Assembly: GCF_004564135.1 (NCBI RefSeq)
Contig: NZ_CP038255.1
Span: 3,583,501 to 3,647,500, forward strand
Length of the DNA: 64,000 bases
Direction of reading: 5' to 3'
From: Terasakiella sp. SH-1
GTDB taxonomy: Bacteria > Pseudomonadota > Alphaproteobacteria > Rhodospirillales > Terasakiellaceae
Below the pieces are notes generated by a model, which saw nothing but the letters and a program-made list of their open reading frames with translations, did not search any database and was not told the DNA's origin. Positions 35,461-44,497 of this stretch are shown piece by piece. The stretch's first letter is position 1. The number at the start of each line of letters is the position of its first letter. Both the position numbers and the translations under genes were made by a program.

Positions 35461-35475
35461 ATCATTACAAATGAT
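35461..35475. promoter_or_regulatory. LysR-type T-N11-A operator candidate
   Basis: ATCATTACAAATGAT is a dyad with the T-N11-A pattern of LysR-family boxes, in the spacer between the ABM/MFS unit and the lysR gene. A second dyad, TATCA to TGATA, lies just downstream (about 35490-35510). Confidence 0.5.
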
Positions 35476-35546
35476 TAGTTTTGATGTTATCATTCATAAA
35501 AAGTGATACCATGAAAAGTGTCATTTCCAAAGTGGTCGAGGGTCTC

Positions 35547-36398
35547 ATGGAACTAACAACCTTAAAAGTGTTTATTGCCGTTGCTGAAGCTGGCGGTGTT
35601 TCACCAGCCTCAGAACGGTTGCATTGTGTTCAGTCCAATGTCACCGCACGCATTAAAAAACTGGAAGAAGAACTCGGCGTGGCTTTGTTTATGCGCAAAA
35701 GCCGGGGGATGGAACTCAGTGCACAGGGGCGGGTTTTGCTGGAACATGCCTATCAAATTGTGGATATGGAACGTCAGGCCAAGCGGGCGGTGAATGCCAG
35801 TCTGGAAGATGGGGGCAGTTTATCACTGGGGTCGATGGAAACGGCAATGGCGGTTCGCTTGCCCTCTCTTTTAAAAGAGTTCCATCATCTTCACCCAAAA
35901 ACGGAATTATCGGTCCGCACGGGTACAACTGATGAAATGATTACACAGGTGCTGAATCATCAACTGGATTGTGCCATTGTGGGCAGTACGGTGAAGAGTG
36001 AGGAAATCATCCAGTATCCTTTCTTTACCGAAAGACTTGTGTTGGTCAGTGCGCCGGGCAAAGAAGCCTCCAAGACATTGCTGGTGTATCGCAAAGGTTG
36101 TGCCTATCGCGCACGGGCAGAAGAATGGCTGCGCCATGAAGGACGATTGCCTTATACCATCATGGAATTTGGTACGCAGGAAGGTATTGTTGGCTGTGTG
36201 TCTGCGGGGCTTGGGGTGACAATCTTGCCAATTGAAGTTGCCAAAACATTAAGCGCAGAACTGACAATTACGGATTTGCCAGAAGATATTGCCCGTGTGG
36301 AAACCTTTCTGATTTGTCATAAATCCACCGTCCAGACCAAACCCATGCAAACTTTGATGAATCTCGCGACCCGCTATAGTGCTGTACAGGCGGCTTAG
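35547..36398 (+). CDS. LysR-family transcriptional regulator
   Basis: 283 residues from ATG 35547; an upstream frame to 35481 is non-conserved and covers the operator. The HTH region is TTLKVFIAVAEAGGVSPASERLHCVQSNVTARIKKLEEELGVALF, followed by a ligand-binding domain (about 90-283). It is divergent from the ABM-MFS unit. The final TAG (36396-36398) combines the TA target with the first G of the MITE, so the element defines the stop codon; the ancestral C terminus may have differed slightly. Confidence 0.92.
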   Translation: MELTTLKVFIAVAEAGGVSPASERLHCVQSNVTARIKKLEEELGVALFMRKSRGMELSAQGRVLLEHAYQIVDMERQAKRAVNASLEDGGSLSLGSMETAMAVRLPSLLKEFHHLHPKTELSVRTGTTDEMITQVLNHQLDCAIVGSTVKSEEIIQYPFFTERLVLVSAPGKEASKTLLVYRKGCAYRARAEEWLRHEGRLPYTIMEFGTQEGIVGCVSAGLGVTILPIEVAKTLSAELTITDLPEDIARVETFLICHKSTVQTKPMQTLMNLATRYSAVQAA

Positions 36399-36664
36399 GT
36401 CGTAAACTCATAAAATAGACTTGCTTTGGTTTCCCTAAAATATAGGCAAGACAAGGCAAAGGCTTGCAGGAAGTACTTGTACTTTCAAAAGACTTTAACG
36501 CAGTAATGCCTATATTTTAGGGAAATCCCGTAAGGGACGGAATGTATTTGAGGATAGAACTGCGTTATAAAACCCTTAAAGTGCTCGCACTTCTGCTGGT
36601 TTCATGCCTTGTTTATCCTCAAATACATCTCCGCCAAACAAGTCTATTTTATGAGTTTACGACC
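36398..36664 (+). mobile_element. miniature inverted-repeat element (MITE), copy B
   Basis: 267 bp, flanked by TA (36396-36397 and 36665-36666), with ends GGTCGTAAACTCATAAAAT. It differs from copy A at about six bases plus one indel; the third terminal base changes from G to T on the left and, matching it, from C to A on the right, so the inverted repeat is kept. Internal inverted repeats are also conserved. It lies between lysR and the dipeptidase gene. Confidence 0.9.
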
Positions 36665-36673
36665 TAGGATAAA

Positions 36674-37228
36674 TTATCCCATCATTCTGTTTGGCAAGGC
36701 AGTGTCGCTGAACGTTGGTAGGCGTCGGGCATTGAACAGTTGATAGTGCCACCATTCATTGCGGTAAAAATCCCAGCCTGCTGTGGTCATGATCCCCATT
36801 AGCAGAAGGCGATTTTTCTGGGCTTCAAGGGAGACACCCATATTACCGTGATGAGATAAAGGCGTGAAGGCATCAAAGCCTGTGCCCATTTCCAGATCAT
36901 TTCCGTTTTGATCGACGAGGGTCAGATCAATGGCAGCTCCACGTGAATGGGGTGATCCCCGACGGGGATCAGCAAGAAATTCCGGGTCCGGTGTGTGGTT
37001 CCATAACTTCCATTGGGCTTCACTGGGGCGAAAGGCATCAAAAATACGAAAGCGATAGCCCTGTTTATCAGCAATTTCAATGGCATTGCGCAACAAGCCT
37101 TCTGCCTCTTCATGCAGATAACAGTGTGGGGCATGATAGATCGGGGCACGGGTGAAATTGTCAGGGGTTGCGTATTTTAAATCCAGCAAGACACCATGTT
37201 GGTCTTCGGTAATTTCGATTAATGCCAT
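36674..37228 (-). CDS. ddpX: D-alanyl-D-alanine dipeptidase (VanX/DdpX family)
   Basis: 184 residues. FRIFDAFRPSEAQWKLW, the zinc motif SPHSRGAAIDLTL (His and Asp ligands) and the catalytic EWWHYQLF are the VanX/DdpX signature. It cleaves D-Ala-D-Ala; in bacteria without vancomycin operons it recycles dipeptide from peptidoglycan. No signal peptide is visible, so cytoplasmic. No partner ddp transport genes are nearby. Confidence 0.93.
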   Translation of the reverse strand: MALIEITEDQHGVLLDLKYATPDNFTRAPIYHAPHCYLHEEAEGLLRNAIEIADKQGYRFRIFDAFRPSEAQWKLWNHTPDPEFLADPRRGSPHSRGAAIDLTLVDQNGNDLEMGTGFDAFTPLSHHGNMGVSLEAQKNRLLLMGIMTTAGWDFYRNEWWHYQLFNARRLPTFSDTALPNRMMG

Positions 37229-37307
37229 GTAGGGTCAGGACCTCTTGAAGAGTGAGAAGAAAAGGCAGTATAAAGAGCCATTGATTTAGAAAAGGTTATT
37301 TCAGCTG

Positions 37308-37991
37308 ATGAAAATTCTGGCAATGGATACAGCCGCAGCGGCTTGCTCGGTCGCCTTGTGGCAAGAAGGGGCCGTGACCCATCATGTGCTTGAAGAAATG
37401 GCACGCGGCCATGCTGAAAAGCTGTTGCCGCTTGTACAAAACTTGTTGCAGGACGCGGATGTTTCCATTGAAGACTTGGATGCGCTGGCTGTTACCGTTG
37501 GACCGGGTGCCTTTACGGGCTTGCGGATCGGGTTAGCCTCTGCACGTGGCTTTGCTGCGGCCAGTGGTAAGCCTGTGATTGGGGTGACTACGCTGGAAAG
37601 TCTGGCCCATGGGACGGGGCAACAGGCGTGTCCGATCCTTTGTGCGCTGGATGCCAAGCGGGCTGATCTTTATGCCCAACTGTTTGATGGAGACGGCCTG
37701 CCCCTATCAGAACCTGTGGCTCGACTGCCTGAAAATGTGGTGGATTTATTGCCAGAAGATTGTACGCAGGTTGTCGTTGCAGGCGACAGCTTTTCCCGCT
37801 TAAAAGATCTGTTGGCTGAGAAAGGGGTTAAGGCGATCCCATCTGATGTGCGCTTGCCCAATGCCCATGATGTGGTTGAGATTGCAGCAGGCAAAGGCTT
37901 GCCCAAAGAGGGGGAAGGTCGACCATCTGCCTTTTATATCCGCCCGCCTGACGCCGCTTTGCCTAAAAATGGCGGACGATTGCGCCCATGA
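37308..37991 (+). CDS. tsaB: tRNA threonylcarbamoyladenosine biosynthesis protein TsaB
   Basis: 227 residues. MKILAMDTAAAACSVALWQEG and VTVGPGAFTGLRIGLASARGFA are TsaB hallmarks. It is the non-catalytic ASKHA-fold partner of TsaD for t6A synthesis; tsaD is 30 kb away in the window. It overlaps rimI by 4 bp, a common bacterial order. Confidence 0.95.
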   Translation: MKILAMDTAAAACSVALWQEGAVTHHVLEEMARGHAEKLLPLVQNLLQDADVSIEDLDALAVTVGPGAFTGLRIGLASARGFAAASGKPVIGVTTLESLAHGTGQQACPILCALDAKRADLYAQLFDGDGLPLSEPVARLPENVVDLLPEDCTQVVVAGDSFSRLKDLLAEKGVKAIPSDVRLPNAHDVVEIAAGKGLPKEGEGRPSAFYIRPPDAALPKNGGRLRP

Positions 37992-38419
37992 GGCTCGTGT
38001 CTTTGGAACTTGCCCATTGTGAAATTCTTGCAGCCCTGCATGCAGAAGCCTTTGGGGAAAGCTGGTCGGTCAAAGCCTTTCAGGATTTGGTGGGGCTTTC
38101 TGCCAGTTATGGTTATCTGGCACAGGTGGGCGAGGAACCTGTTGGCTTTATCCTCTGTCAGGGTGATGAGGTTGAGGCTGAAATTATTACTATTGCTACG
38201 CGTCGCTTACAGCGTAGAACGGGGATTGGCACAAAGCTTCTGGAACATGCCTGTCAACAAACAGGGCGCATGTTTTTGGAAGTGGATGAAGAAAACGACG
38301 GTGCGATCAGTTTTTATCAGGCCCGTGACTTTCACCAGATCGGCCTGCGCACAGGTTATTACAAGCACCCCGATGGGCGTAAAACCGATGCGCTGGTGAT
38401 GGAAAGAACCAAGATTTAA
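37988..38419 (+). CDS. rimI: ribosomal protein alanine N-acetyltransferase-like (RimI) GNAT
   Basis: 143 residues. The GNAT acetyl-CoA site appears in RRLQRRTGIGTKLLEHACQQ (the usual RxxGxG/A form is RRTGIG), and VDEENDGAISFYQARDFHQIGLRTGYY is the C-terminal core. RimI acetylates the N-terminal Ala of protein S18. ATGA overlap with tsaB. Confidence 0.9.
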   Translation: MRLVSLELAHCEILAALHAEAFGESWSVKAFQDLVGLSASYGYLAQVGEEPVGFILCQGDEVEAEIITIATRRLQRRTGIGTKLLEHACQQTGRMFLEVDEENDGAISFYQARDFHQIGLRTGYYKHPDGRKTDALVMERTKI

Positions 38420-38428
38420 AAAATGGTT

Positions 38429-38692
38429 CTATTTTTTCTGAATAAATAATTTATACGTGATACCGTCACTTTGCTCTTCTGTTGCAAGTACTGAATGACC
38501 AAGTTCTTCGGCAGAAAGGGGTACGTTCTTTAGCGGTTCCCCGCCATTGAGTAATACTTCAATAATTTGACCGGACTGCATTTTCTCTATTTGAAGCTTT
38601 GTTTTGACAAAGGTCATAGGGCAGGTGTCGGAGGTGATATCTATAAAACAATCGGCCTGTAGTTCTTTTTCTTTATTTTGTGTATTATTCAT
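38429..38692 (-). CDS. TusA-like sulfur-carrier/redox protein
   Basis: 87 residues. DTCPMTFVKTKLQIEKMQSGQIIEVLLNGGEPLKNV follows the TusA/SirA fold, with Cys in TCPM where TusA has CPxP (second Pro replaced). TusA proteins relay sulfur as a persulfide or act in other redox roles. Divergent from the MucR-like gene by 48 bp; convergent with rimI. Confidence 0.8.
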   Translation of the reverse strand: MNNTQNKEKELQADCFIDITSDTCPMTFVKTKLQIEKMQSGQIIEVLLNGGEPLKNVPLSAEELGHSVLATEEQSDGITYKLFIQKK

Positions 38693-38740
38693 TTTATTCT
38701 GATCCTGAACGATTTATTCAAAATAGAAAGACGTTTTACC

Positions 38741-39145
38741 ATGAGTGACCAGCCAAGCAAACTTGAACTTCTCGAACTCACTTCTGAAATTGTATCTGCC
38801 CATGTCAGTAACAACTCCGTTACGACCCAGGATTTGCCGCAATTGATTGAAGATGTCTATAAGACTTTAGGCAATGTGGGGGAGAAGCCGGAAGCAAAAG
38901 AAAAGGTTCAACCGGCTGTGCCGATCAAAAAGTCTATCCAGCAGGATTATATCATCTGTCTGGAAGATGGGAAAAAGCTCAAAATGCTCAAGCGTCACCT
39001 CAAAACTGCATACAATATGACACCGGAAGAATATCGCGAGAAATGGAATCTGCCGTCTGACTATCCGATGGTGGCGCCAAACTATGCTGAACACCGTAGT
39101 AATTTGGCGAAAAAGATCGGTCTTGGTACTCGCGCACGTAAGTAA
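38741..39145 (+). CDS. MucR/Ros-family transcriptional regulator
   Basis: 134 residues from ATG 38741. The N-terminal part is SKLELLELTSEIVSAHVSNN; the C-terminal zinc-finger-type region is DYIICLEDGKKLKMLKRHLKTAYNMTPEEYREKW followed by YPMVAPNYAEHRSNLAKK, the MucR hallmark. MucR controls exopolysaccharide, motility and cell-cycle genes in alphaproteobacteria. A 21-codon upstream extension lacks conservation. Confidence 0.93.
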   Translation: MSDQPSKLELLELTSEIVSAHVSNNSVTTQDLPQLIEDVYKTLGNVGEKPEAKEKVQPAVPIKKSIQQDYIICLEDGKKLKMLKRHLKTAYNMTPEEYREKWNLPSDYPMVAPNYAEHRSNLAKKIGLGTRARK

Positions 39146-39190
39146 TTGCCTCAAAAATCAGGGTAAATTAGGAAATAATAGTCCTTTGCA

Positions 39191-39218
39191 TTGACAGGTC
39201 ATTTGTGATGGGCATTAT
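39191..39218 (+). promoter_or_regulatory. putative sigma-70-type promoter of the Fur-family gene
   Basis: TTGACA (39191-39196) and CATTAT (39213-39218) separated by 16 bp, about 64 bp before the Fur-family start. The -35 is a perfect match; the -10 is 4 of 6. Confidence 0.4.
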
Positions 39219-39281
39219 GGGATAACACTTTCATGCGGAACATAAAGTGATTGGGTAGTGAAATAATAAGAGGGTAACAAG

Positions 39282-39698
39282 ATGACGGACTCCCGCATCG
39301 AAGAAATGTGCATTGAAAAGGGCATGAAAATGACCGGCCAGCGTCGTGTCATTGCCAAGGTTTTGTCTGAGGCCACAGACCATCCTGATGTGGAAGAGGT
39401 CTACAACCGTTCCAGTGCTATTGATACCCATATTTCCATCGCCACTGTTTATCGCACCGTGCGCCTGTTTGAAGAAGCCGGGATTATTGAACGTCTGGAT
39501 TTCGGTGATGGCCGTGCCCGTTATGAAGAAGCGTCTGAAACGCATCATGATCATCTGATTGATGTACAGTCTGGCAAGATCATTGAATTCCATGATGACG
39601 ACATTGAAGCCTTGCAGCGCAAAATCGCTGAAAAATATGGGTTCAAGCTGGTGGATCACCGTATGGAACTGTTCGGTGTGCCGTTAAAAGACGATTAA
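39282..39698 (+). CDS. Fur-family metal-responsive regulator
   Basis: 138 residues. MTGQRRVIAKVLSEATDHPDVEEVYNRSS is the winged-helix, SIATVYRTVRLFEEAGIIERLDFGDGRARYE the recognition part, and ETHHDHLIDVQSGKIIEFHDDDIEALQ the metal site with His cluster. The Cys pairs of E. coli Fur are absent, as in alphaproteobacterial Fur/Mur. Whether it senses iron or manganese is not decided by sequence. Confidence 0.9.
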   Translation: MTDSRIEEMCIEKGMKMTGQRRVIAKVLSEATDHPDVEEVYNRSSAIDTHISIATVYRTVRLFEEAGIIERLDFGDGRARYEEASETHHDHLIDVQSGKIIEFHDDDIEALQRKIAEKYGFKLVDHRMELFGVPLKDD

Positions 39699-39706
39699 GT
39701 CTGGCT

Positions 39707-40408
39707 TTATCTAGAATATTTTTGCATGAATGCCGCAAGCCGCTTTGCCCGCTTGCGGTTTTCTTTTGTGTCGCGAAAGGCAATGACCAGGGGCTTGTTT
39801 TCCACAGTCTGGTCATAAAACTGGATCTGTTCGGCCACAGCTTTAAGCTCGGGATTATTTTCCAGCAGGTAATTGAGCACATATTTATCAATCACCCCGT
39901 AATCCGTGCGCCCTAATAAGACAAATTTAATCAAAACGGCATCTGAATCGACGCGTTCTTGTAAGGGATGGTTTTCGTAAACGGATGGATAAACATAGGA
40001 TTTCACCAGTCCGATACTTTGGCTGGCAATTCCTTGGTAAGATTTTTTGTCTGTTCCCGGTTGATAGCTGCTGAAAACCCCAATGGGGGAGGAAAAAATG
40101 GGGACCGAGGCAAAGAAGCCAGTGTCGACTTCTTCGGGCCAGGCGCAATAATATCCCACATAACGCTCATCAACGGTGGGGAGGTATTTGGCCCGTTTCC
40201 ATGGTAGATATTCAATCTCCAGCTCAATCCCCATATCATCCAGAACATTTTTCAGGGCAATATAGCCAAGGCCGCGCTCGCCCAGCTTTTCATCCATATA
40301 GGGGGGCCAGTCACGTATGGCGGTAAAGCGCCATGTTTCAGCTTGTGCATTTAGGGGCTGAAAGAAAAAAGAGATCAGAAAGAGAGAAAAGGCAAAAACG
40401 AAACGCAT
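39707..40408 (-). CDS. periplasmic solute-binding protein, family 3-like
   Basis: 233 residues with a signal peptide (cleavage near LNAQA). FTAIRDWPPYMDEKLGERGLGYIALKNVLDDMGIELEIEYLPWKRA is the typical start of the SBP_bac_3-like group common in marine proteobacteria. No transporter genes are next to it, so it may be a lone sensory or binding protein. Convergent with the Fur gene. Confidence 0.78.
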   Translation of the reverse strand: MRFVFAFSLFLISFFFQPLNAQAETWRFTAIRDWPPYMDEKLGERGLGYIALKNVLDDMGIELEIEYLPWKRAKYLPTVDERYVGYYCAWPEEVDTGFFASVPIFSSPIGVFSSYQPGTDKKSYQGIASQSIGLVKSYVYPSVYENHPLQERVDSDAVLIKFVLLGRTDYGVIDKYVLNYLLENNPELKAVAEQIQFYDQTVENKPLVIAFRDTKENRKRAKRLAAFMQKYSR

Positions 40409-40430
40409 TCCACCATCACAGGATTATTTA

Positions 40431-40449
40431 GGGCGAGAACTTATAAAAT
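40431..40449 (+). repeat. solo MITE-like terminal sequence
   Basis: GGGCGAGAACTTATAAAAT after TA (40429-40430) matches 16 of 19 bases of the MITE end (GGGCGTAAACTCATAAAAT). No second end is present nearby, so it may be a decayed or partial element. It lies just upstream of the solute-binding gene start and miaB. Confidence 0.4.
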
Positions 40450-40565
40450 CATAGCATAAGAGTGTCTGCGGAGCATGTGCTTTCTGTTGAAGAACTTGAC
40501 TCTTGGCTCGTCTGGGCTTATGTCGCACTCAGCGTATCGGATATTGTAAAAAATCGGCTGTGATT

Positions 40566-41933
40566 ATGGGTGCTTCCAAAAAATTATTTATCAAGACTTA
40601 TGGCTGTCAGATGAACGTCTATGATTCCGCCCGGATGGAAGATGTTCTCAAACCCTTAGGTTATGAAATGACCGAGGGGCCGGAAGATGCCAATATGGTG
40701 ATTTTAAACACCTGTCATATCCGTGAAAAGGCGTCAGAAAAGGTTTATTCCGAACTGGGTCGTTTAAAAAATATCAAGAAAAAGCGCGATGATGAGAATG
40801 AGATGATCATCGGTGTGGCAGGCTGTGTGGCCCAGGCCGAAGGTGAAGAAATTTCCAAGCGCGCCCCTTATGTGGATATGGTTTTTGGCCCGCAAAGCTA
40901 TCATAATTTGCCGGAAATGATTGCCAAGGCACACCGCGCCGGTGATGAAAAGGGCCGTGGTATTTTGATGACCGAATTTCCGGCAGAAGACAAATTTGAC
41001 CATCTGCCCGAACCGACCAAGCCGGAAGGCTACAGCGCGTTTCTGTCCATTCAGGAAGGCTGTGATAAATTCTGCACCTATTGTGTGGTGCCTTATACCC
41101 GTGGGGCGGAATATTCCCGCCCGGCTGAACATGTGTTGAAAGAAGCCAGGCAACTGGTGGCTCAAGGCGCGTTGGAGATCACGCTTTTGGGGCAGAATGT
41201 GAATGCGTATCACGGGGATGATGGTCGTGGGGGGGAATGGTCACTGGGCCGTTTGATCCGCGAATTGGCTGAGATCGACGGGCTGGAACGTATTCGTTAC
41301 ACCACGTCTTATCCGGCAGAAGTTGATGATGACCTGATCACCGCCCATGCTGAGGTCCCGCAGTTGATGCCGTATCTGCATTTGCCTGTGCAGTCTGGTT
41401 CCAACCGCGTGCTGGCGGCGATGAACCGCAATCACACCCGTGAAGAATATCTTGAAATTATTGCCAAGTTGAAAGCTGCCCGTCCGGATTTGGCCCTGTC
41501 TTCTGATTTTATCGTTGGTTTCCCCGGTGAAAACGAGCGTGATTTTGAAGATACACTGGATATCATCCGCGATGTGAAATTCATTCAAGCCTTTTCTTTT
41601 GTCTATTCCGCACGTCCCGGTACACCGGCCGCGACCATGGATTTGCAGGTCGACAAAGTGGTGGCAAACGAGCGTTTGCAGATTCTGCAAAAACTTTTGG
41701 TCGATATTCAAACCGACTTTAATCAGAACTGTATTGGCCGTAAATTCCCCATTTTATTGGAACGTGAAGGGCGTAATCCCGGCCAGTTGGTGGGCCGCAG
41801 CCCCTATATGCAACCTGTTCATGTTGACGCACCCCTTGATTTAATTGGTAAAATCGCTGATCTTAAAATTATCAGTGCGCGCCCAACGTCGTTGGGGGCC
41901 GAACTCGTCAATGTGGAAAGGAAACATGCGTGA
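40566..41933 (+). CDS. miaB: tRNA-2-methylthio-N6-dimethylallyladenosine synthase
   Basis: 455 residues from ATG 40566. N-terminal cluster Cys14 (YGCQMN), Cys50 (NTCHIR) and Cys87; radical SAM Cys166, Cys170 and Cys173 (CDKFCTYC); C-terminal TRAM-like domain. It adds the methylthio group to A37 of tRNA. The upstream frame extension lacks conservation. Overlaps ybeZ by 4 bp. Confidence 0.97.
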   Translation: MGASKKLFIKTYGCQMNVYDSARMEDVLKPLGYEMTEGPEDANMVILNTCHIREKASEKVYSELGRLKNIKKKRDDENEMIIGVAGCVAQAEGEEISKRAPYVDMVFGPQSYHNLPEMIAKAHRAGDEKGRGILMTEFPAEDKFDHLPEPTKPEGYSAFLSIQEGCDKFCTYCVVPYTRGAEYSRPAEHVLKEARQLVAQGALEITLLGQNVNAYHGDDGRGGEWSLGRLIRELAEIDGLERIRYTTSYPAEVDDDLITAHAEVPQLMPYLHLPVQSGSNRVLAAMNRNHTREEYLEIIAKLKAARPDLALSSDFIVGFPGENERDFEDTLDIIRDVKFIQAFSFVYSARPGTPAATMDLQVDKVVANERLQILQKLLVDIQTDFNQNCIGRKFPILLEREGRNPGQLVGRSPYMQPVHVDAPLDLIGKIADLKIISARPTSLGAELVNVERKHA

Positions 41934-42970
41934 GTGACGAAATTAATCTGACATTGGACTTTGAGGACAATGGCCTGCTGCCAGACCTGTTTGGCGAACA
42001 TAACCGTAATTTGGCCCGTCTTGAACAGATGTTGGATGTCACCATCCATGAACGCGGCAATCAATTGATTGTGGTAGGTGATCCTGAAAATGTGAACCAT
42101 ACCAAGGATGTGCTGCAAAGCCTTTATCAGCGTTTGAAAAAAGACATGATTGTTGGCCCGCAAGAAGTCGATGGTGCCATCCGTATGGCGATTGACGGGC
42201 AAGAAGCCCCTTATGTGAAGGCGGATAAGAAAAAGACCAAGGCGGCCTTACCCGATACCGCCATGGTGATCAAGACGCGCAAAAAACATATCTCACCGCG
42301 CTCGCCCTTGCAGGCTGATTATTTTCGTTCCATTGACAGTTGCGAACTGGTGTTTGGTGTTGGCCCAGCGGGAACGGGCAAGACGTATCTGGCTGTTGCC
42401 AAAGCTGTGGAGGCTCTGACCACAGGGGAAGTGGACCGCATTATCCTGTCACGCCCCGCCGTGGAAGCAGGGGAGCAACTGGGCTTTCTGCCGGGTGATA
42501 TGCAGGAAAAAGTCGATCCGTATTTGCGTCCGATTTATGATGCGCTTTATGACATGCTGCCTCAAGATCAGGTGGAAAAGCGCATGGAAAAAGGCGAGAT
42601 TGAAATCGCACCACTGGCCTTTATGCGCGGACGGACCCTTTCCAATGCTTTTGTGATTTTGGATGAAGCCCAAAATACCACAGCCGTTCAGATGAAGATG
42701 TTTCTGACTCGCTTGGGCGAAGGTTCCCACATGGTGGTGACAGGGGATTTATCACAGGTCGATCTACCTCACGGGGTACGTTCAGGCTTGCGTGATGCTT
42801 TGGAAACTCTGGAAGGGGTAAAAGGTATCGGCGCTATTCGCTTTACGGAAAAAGATGTGGTGCGCCATCGTCTTGTCAAACGCATTGTTGATGCCTATGA
42901 CAAAGCGGAAAAAAATCGCGAAGATGCAGAAATTTACGAAAAACCACGCGGCAGAAGGTTCAAGAAATGA
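41930..42970 (+). CDS. ybeZ: PhoH-family ATPase YbeZ
   Basis: 346 residues. Walker [30 protein letters not shown], Walker [11 protein letters not shown] and [10 protein letters not shown] are the PhoH hallmarks; an N-terminal KH-like region precedes. YbeZ works with YbeY in rRNA processing and ribosome quality control. Coupled to ybeY by a 4-bp overlap. Confidence 0.95.
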   Translation: MSDEINLTLDFEDNGLLPDLFGEHNRNLARLEQMLDVTIHERGNQLIVVGDPENVNHTKDVLQSLYQRLKKDMIVGPQEVDGAIRMAIDGQEAPYVKADKKKTKAALPDTAMVIKTRKKHISPRSPLQADYFRSIDSCELVFGVGPAGTGKTYLAVAKAVEALTTGEVDRIILSRPAVEAGEQLGFLPGDMQEKVDPYLRPIYDALYDMLPQDQVEKRMEKGEIEIAPLAFMRGRTLSNAFVILDEAQNTTAVQMKMFLTRLGEGSHMVVTGDLSQVDLPHGVRSGLRDALETLEGVKGIGAIRFTEKDVVRHRLVKRIVDAYDKAEKNREDAEIYEKPRGRRFKK

Positions 42971-43470
42971 CCTTGGAACTCGGTGAGCTGGATATTGATC
43001 GCGCCCATGATCAATGGCCCGATTGTGACGGGCTGATTGAAACATGCGTTCGCGCAGCCTTGAAAGAATGTAAAACCGATGCGAATGATCGCCCTTGTGA
43101 AATCAGCATTTTGCTGAGCCATAATGATCAGGTGCAGGAACTTAATCGGGAATACCGCGAAAAAGACAAGCCGACCAATGTGCTGTCTTTTCCCGCTATG
43201 GACTGCACAGTACCTGGCGATTTAATTCTGGAACCCGGTCCCCTCCATTTGGGCGATATTGTGCTGGCCTATCAGGTTGTTGTGGGGGAAGCGCAAGAAC
43301 AAAATATTACCTTTGAGGATCATTTAAGTCATTTGATCATTCATGGGGTGCTGCATCTGTTGGGCTATGACCATATTGAAGATGAGGAAGCCGAAGAGAT
43401 GGAAGGGCTGGAAATTTCACTTCTGGCTGAATTAGGGATTGCGAATCCCTATGCATCTGAGGCAGACTGA
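42967..43470 (+). CDS. ybeY: endoribonuclease YbeY (rRNA maturation factor)
   Basis: 167 residues. REKDKPTNVLSFPA and the zinc motif HGVLHLLGYDH, then AEEMEGLE. It is a metallo-endoribonuclease needed for 16S rRNA 3' end maturation. The ybeZ-ybeY-corC order is widespread. Confidence 0.95.
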   Translation: MTLELGELDIDRAHDQWPDCDGLIETCVRAALKECKTDANDRPCEISILLSHNDQVQELNREYREKDKPTNVLSFPAMDCTVPGDLILEPGPLHLGDIVLAYQVVVGEAQEQNITFEDHLSHLIIHGVLHLLGYDHIEDEEAEEMEGLEISLLAELGIANPYASEAD

Positions 43471-43512
43471 ACTTATTATAAATTAGACCTTTCTATTTGA
43501 TCAGAAGAACGA

Positions 43513-44421
43513 ATGAACGACCAAAACGGCGACAGTAGCCAGCCCCAGGAGATGGGGCAAAATAATGGGGCAGAGGCACCCGGCCTTTTTAAGCGCCTCA
43601 ATCCGTTTCGCAAGAAAAGCAATGGTGATAACAGTGTGCGTGACACGCTGGAAGAACTGCTGGAAGAACGCGAAGAACAGGAAATCCCACTAGAAGCCGA
43701 AGAAGCCCAGCTGCTGAAAAATATCTTTGGCCTGCGTGAACGGACCATCGAAGATGTATGTGTACCGCGTTCTGATATTTGTGCCATCGGGGTGGAAAGT
43801 TCGTTAAGCGAAGTCGTTGACTTGATGACCCGTGAAGGTCATTCGCGTATTCCTGTCTATGGTGAGGATCTGGATGATCCTATCGGCATGGTCCATATCA
43901 AGGATGTCATTGCCTGGCAGAATAAGGAAACCCCCTTTAATCTGGCGAAACTCTGTCGCAAGGTTCTTTATGTGTCCCCCAGTGCCCGTGTGTTGGAGCT
44001 CTTGCTGGAAATGCGTACCAAACGGGTTCATATGGCCTTGATGGTGGATGAATTTGGCGGGACAGATGGGCTTGTCACCATTGAAGATTTGGTGGAAGAA
44101 ATCGTCGGGGAAATCGAAGATGAACACGACCGCCCGGAAGGCCCGATGTTTGTTGAACGCGCAGACGGCTGTATTGATGCAGATGCCCGTTGGGAACTGA
44201 TTGATGTGGAAGAAAAGATCGGGGCGTTTTTAGAAGAAGAAGAACGCGAGGATACCGATACTCTTGGTGGTTTGATCTTCTCACTCGCTGATCATGTGCC
44301 GATTCGTGGTGAAATTATCAAACATCCAGCCAGTGGCCTTGAATTTGAAATCCTCGAAGCTGATCCGCGACGCATTCACCGCACGCGCATTCAGAATTTG
44401 AAAGTCTTGAAAATCGACTAA
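43513..44421 (+). CDS. corC: CorC/HlyC-type CBS-domain protein
   Basis: 302 residues. ERTIEDVCVPRSDICAIGVESSLSEVVDLMTREGHSRIPVYGEDLDDPIGMVHIKDV is the CBS pair; LVTIEDLVEEIVGEIEDEHD and the C-terminal CorC_HlyC domain follow. No membrane segment, matching CorC rather than CNNM transporters. It is thought to affect magnesium/cobalt efflux. lnt, often next in this order, is absent here. Confidence 0.93.
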   Translation: MNDQNGDSSQPQEMGQNNGAEAPGLFKRLNPFRKKSNGDNSVRDTLEELLEEREEQEIPLEAEEAQLLKNIFGLRERTIEDVCVPRSDICAIGVESSLSEVVDLMTREGHSRIPVYGEDLDDPIGMVHIKDVIAWQNKETPFNLAKLCRKVLYVSPSARVLELLLEMRTKRVHMALMVDEFGGTDGLVTIEDLVEEIVGEIEDEHDRPEGPMFVERADGCIDADARWELIDVEEKIGAFLEEEEREDTDTLGGLIFSLADHVPIRGEIIKHPASGLEFEILEADPRRIHRTRIQNLKVLKID

Positions 44422-44422
44422 G

Positions 44423-44490
44423 GTCATCACCAGCTTGACTGGGGATCTTTGTCCCATCTGAAAAAGGTCCCCGCATTCGCGAGGACGACG
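44423..44490 (-). repeat. dispersed palindromic intergenic repeat, copy 2 (inverted)
   Basis: 68-bp unit related to copies at 17396 and 55878 when read on the minus strand, starting GTCGTCCTCGCGAATGCGGG. It lies between convergent corC and panD. Confidence 0.7.
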
Positions 44491-44497
44491 CTTTTAC

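Noticed and set aside
35481-35546. 22-codon N-terminal extension of the LysR gene
   Set aside because: It would cover the spacer dyad downstream of 35490 and lacks the conserved LysR start METLKVF-type sequence, which begins at 35547.
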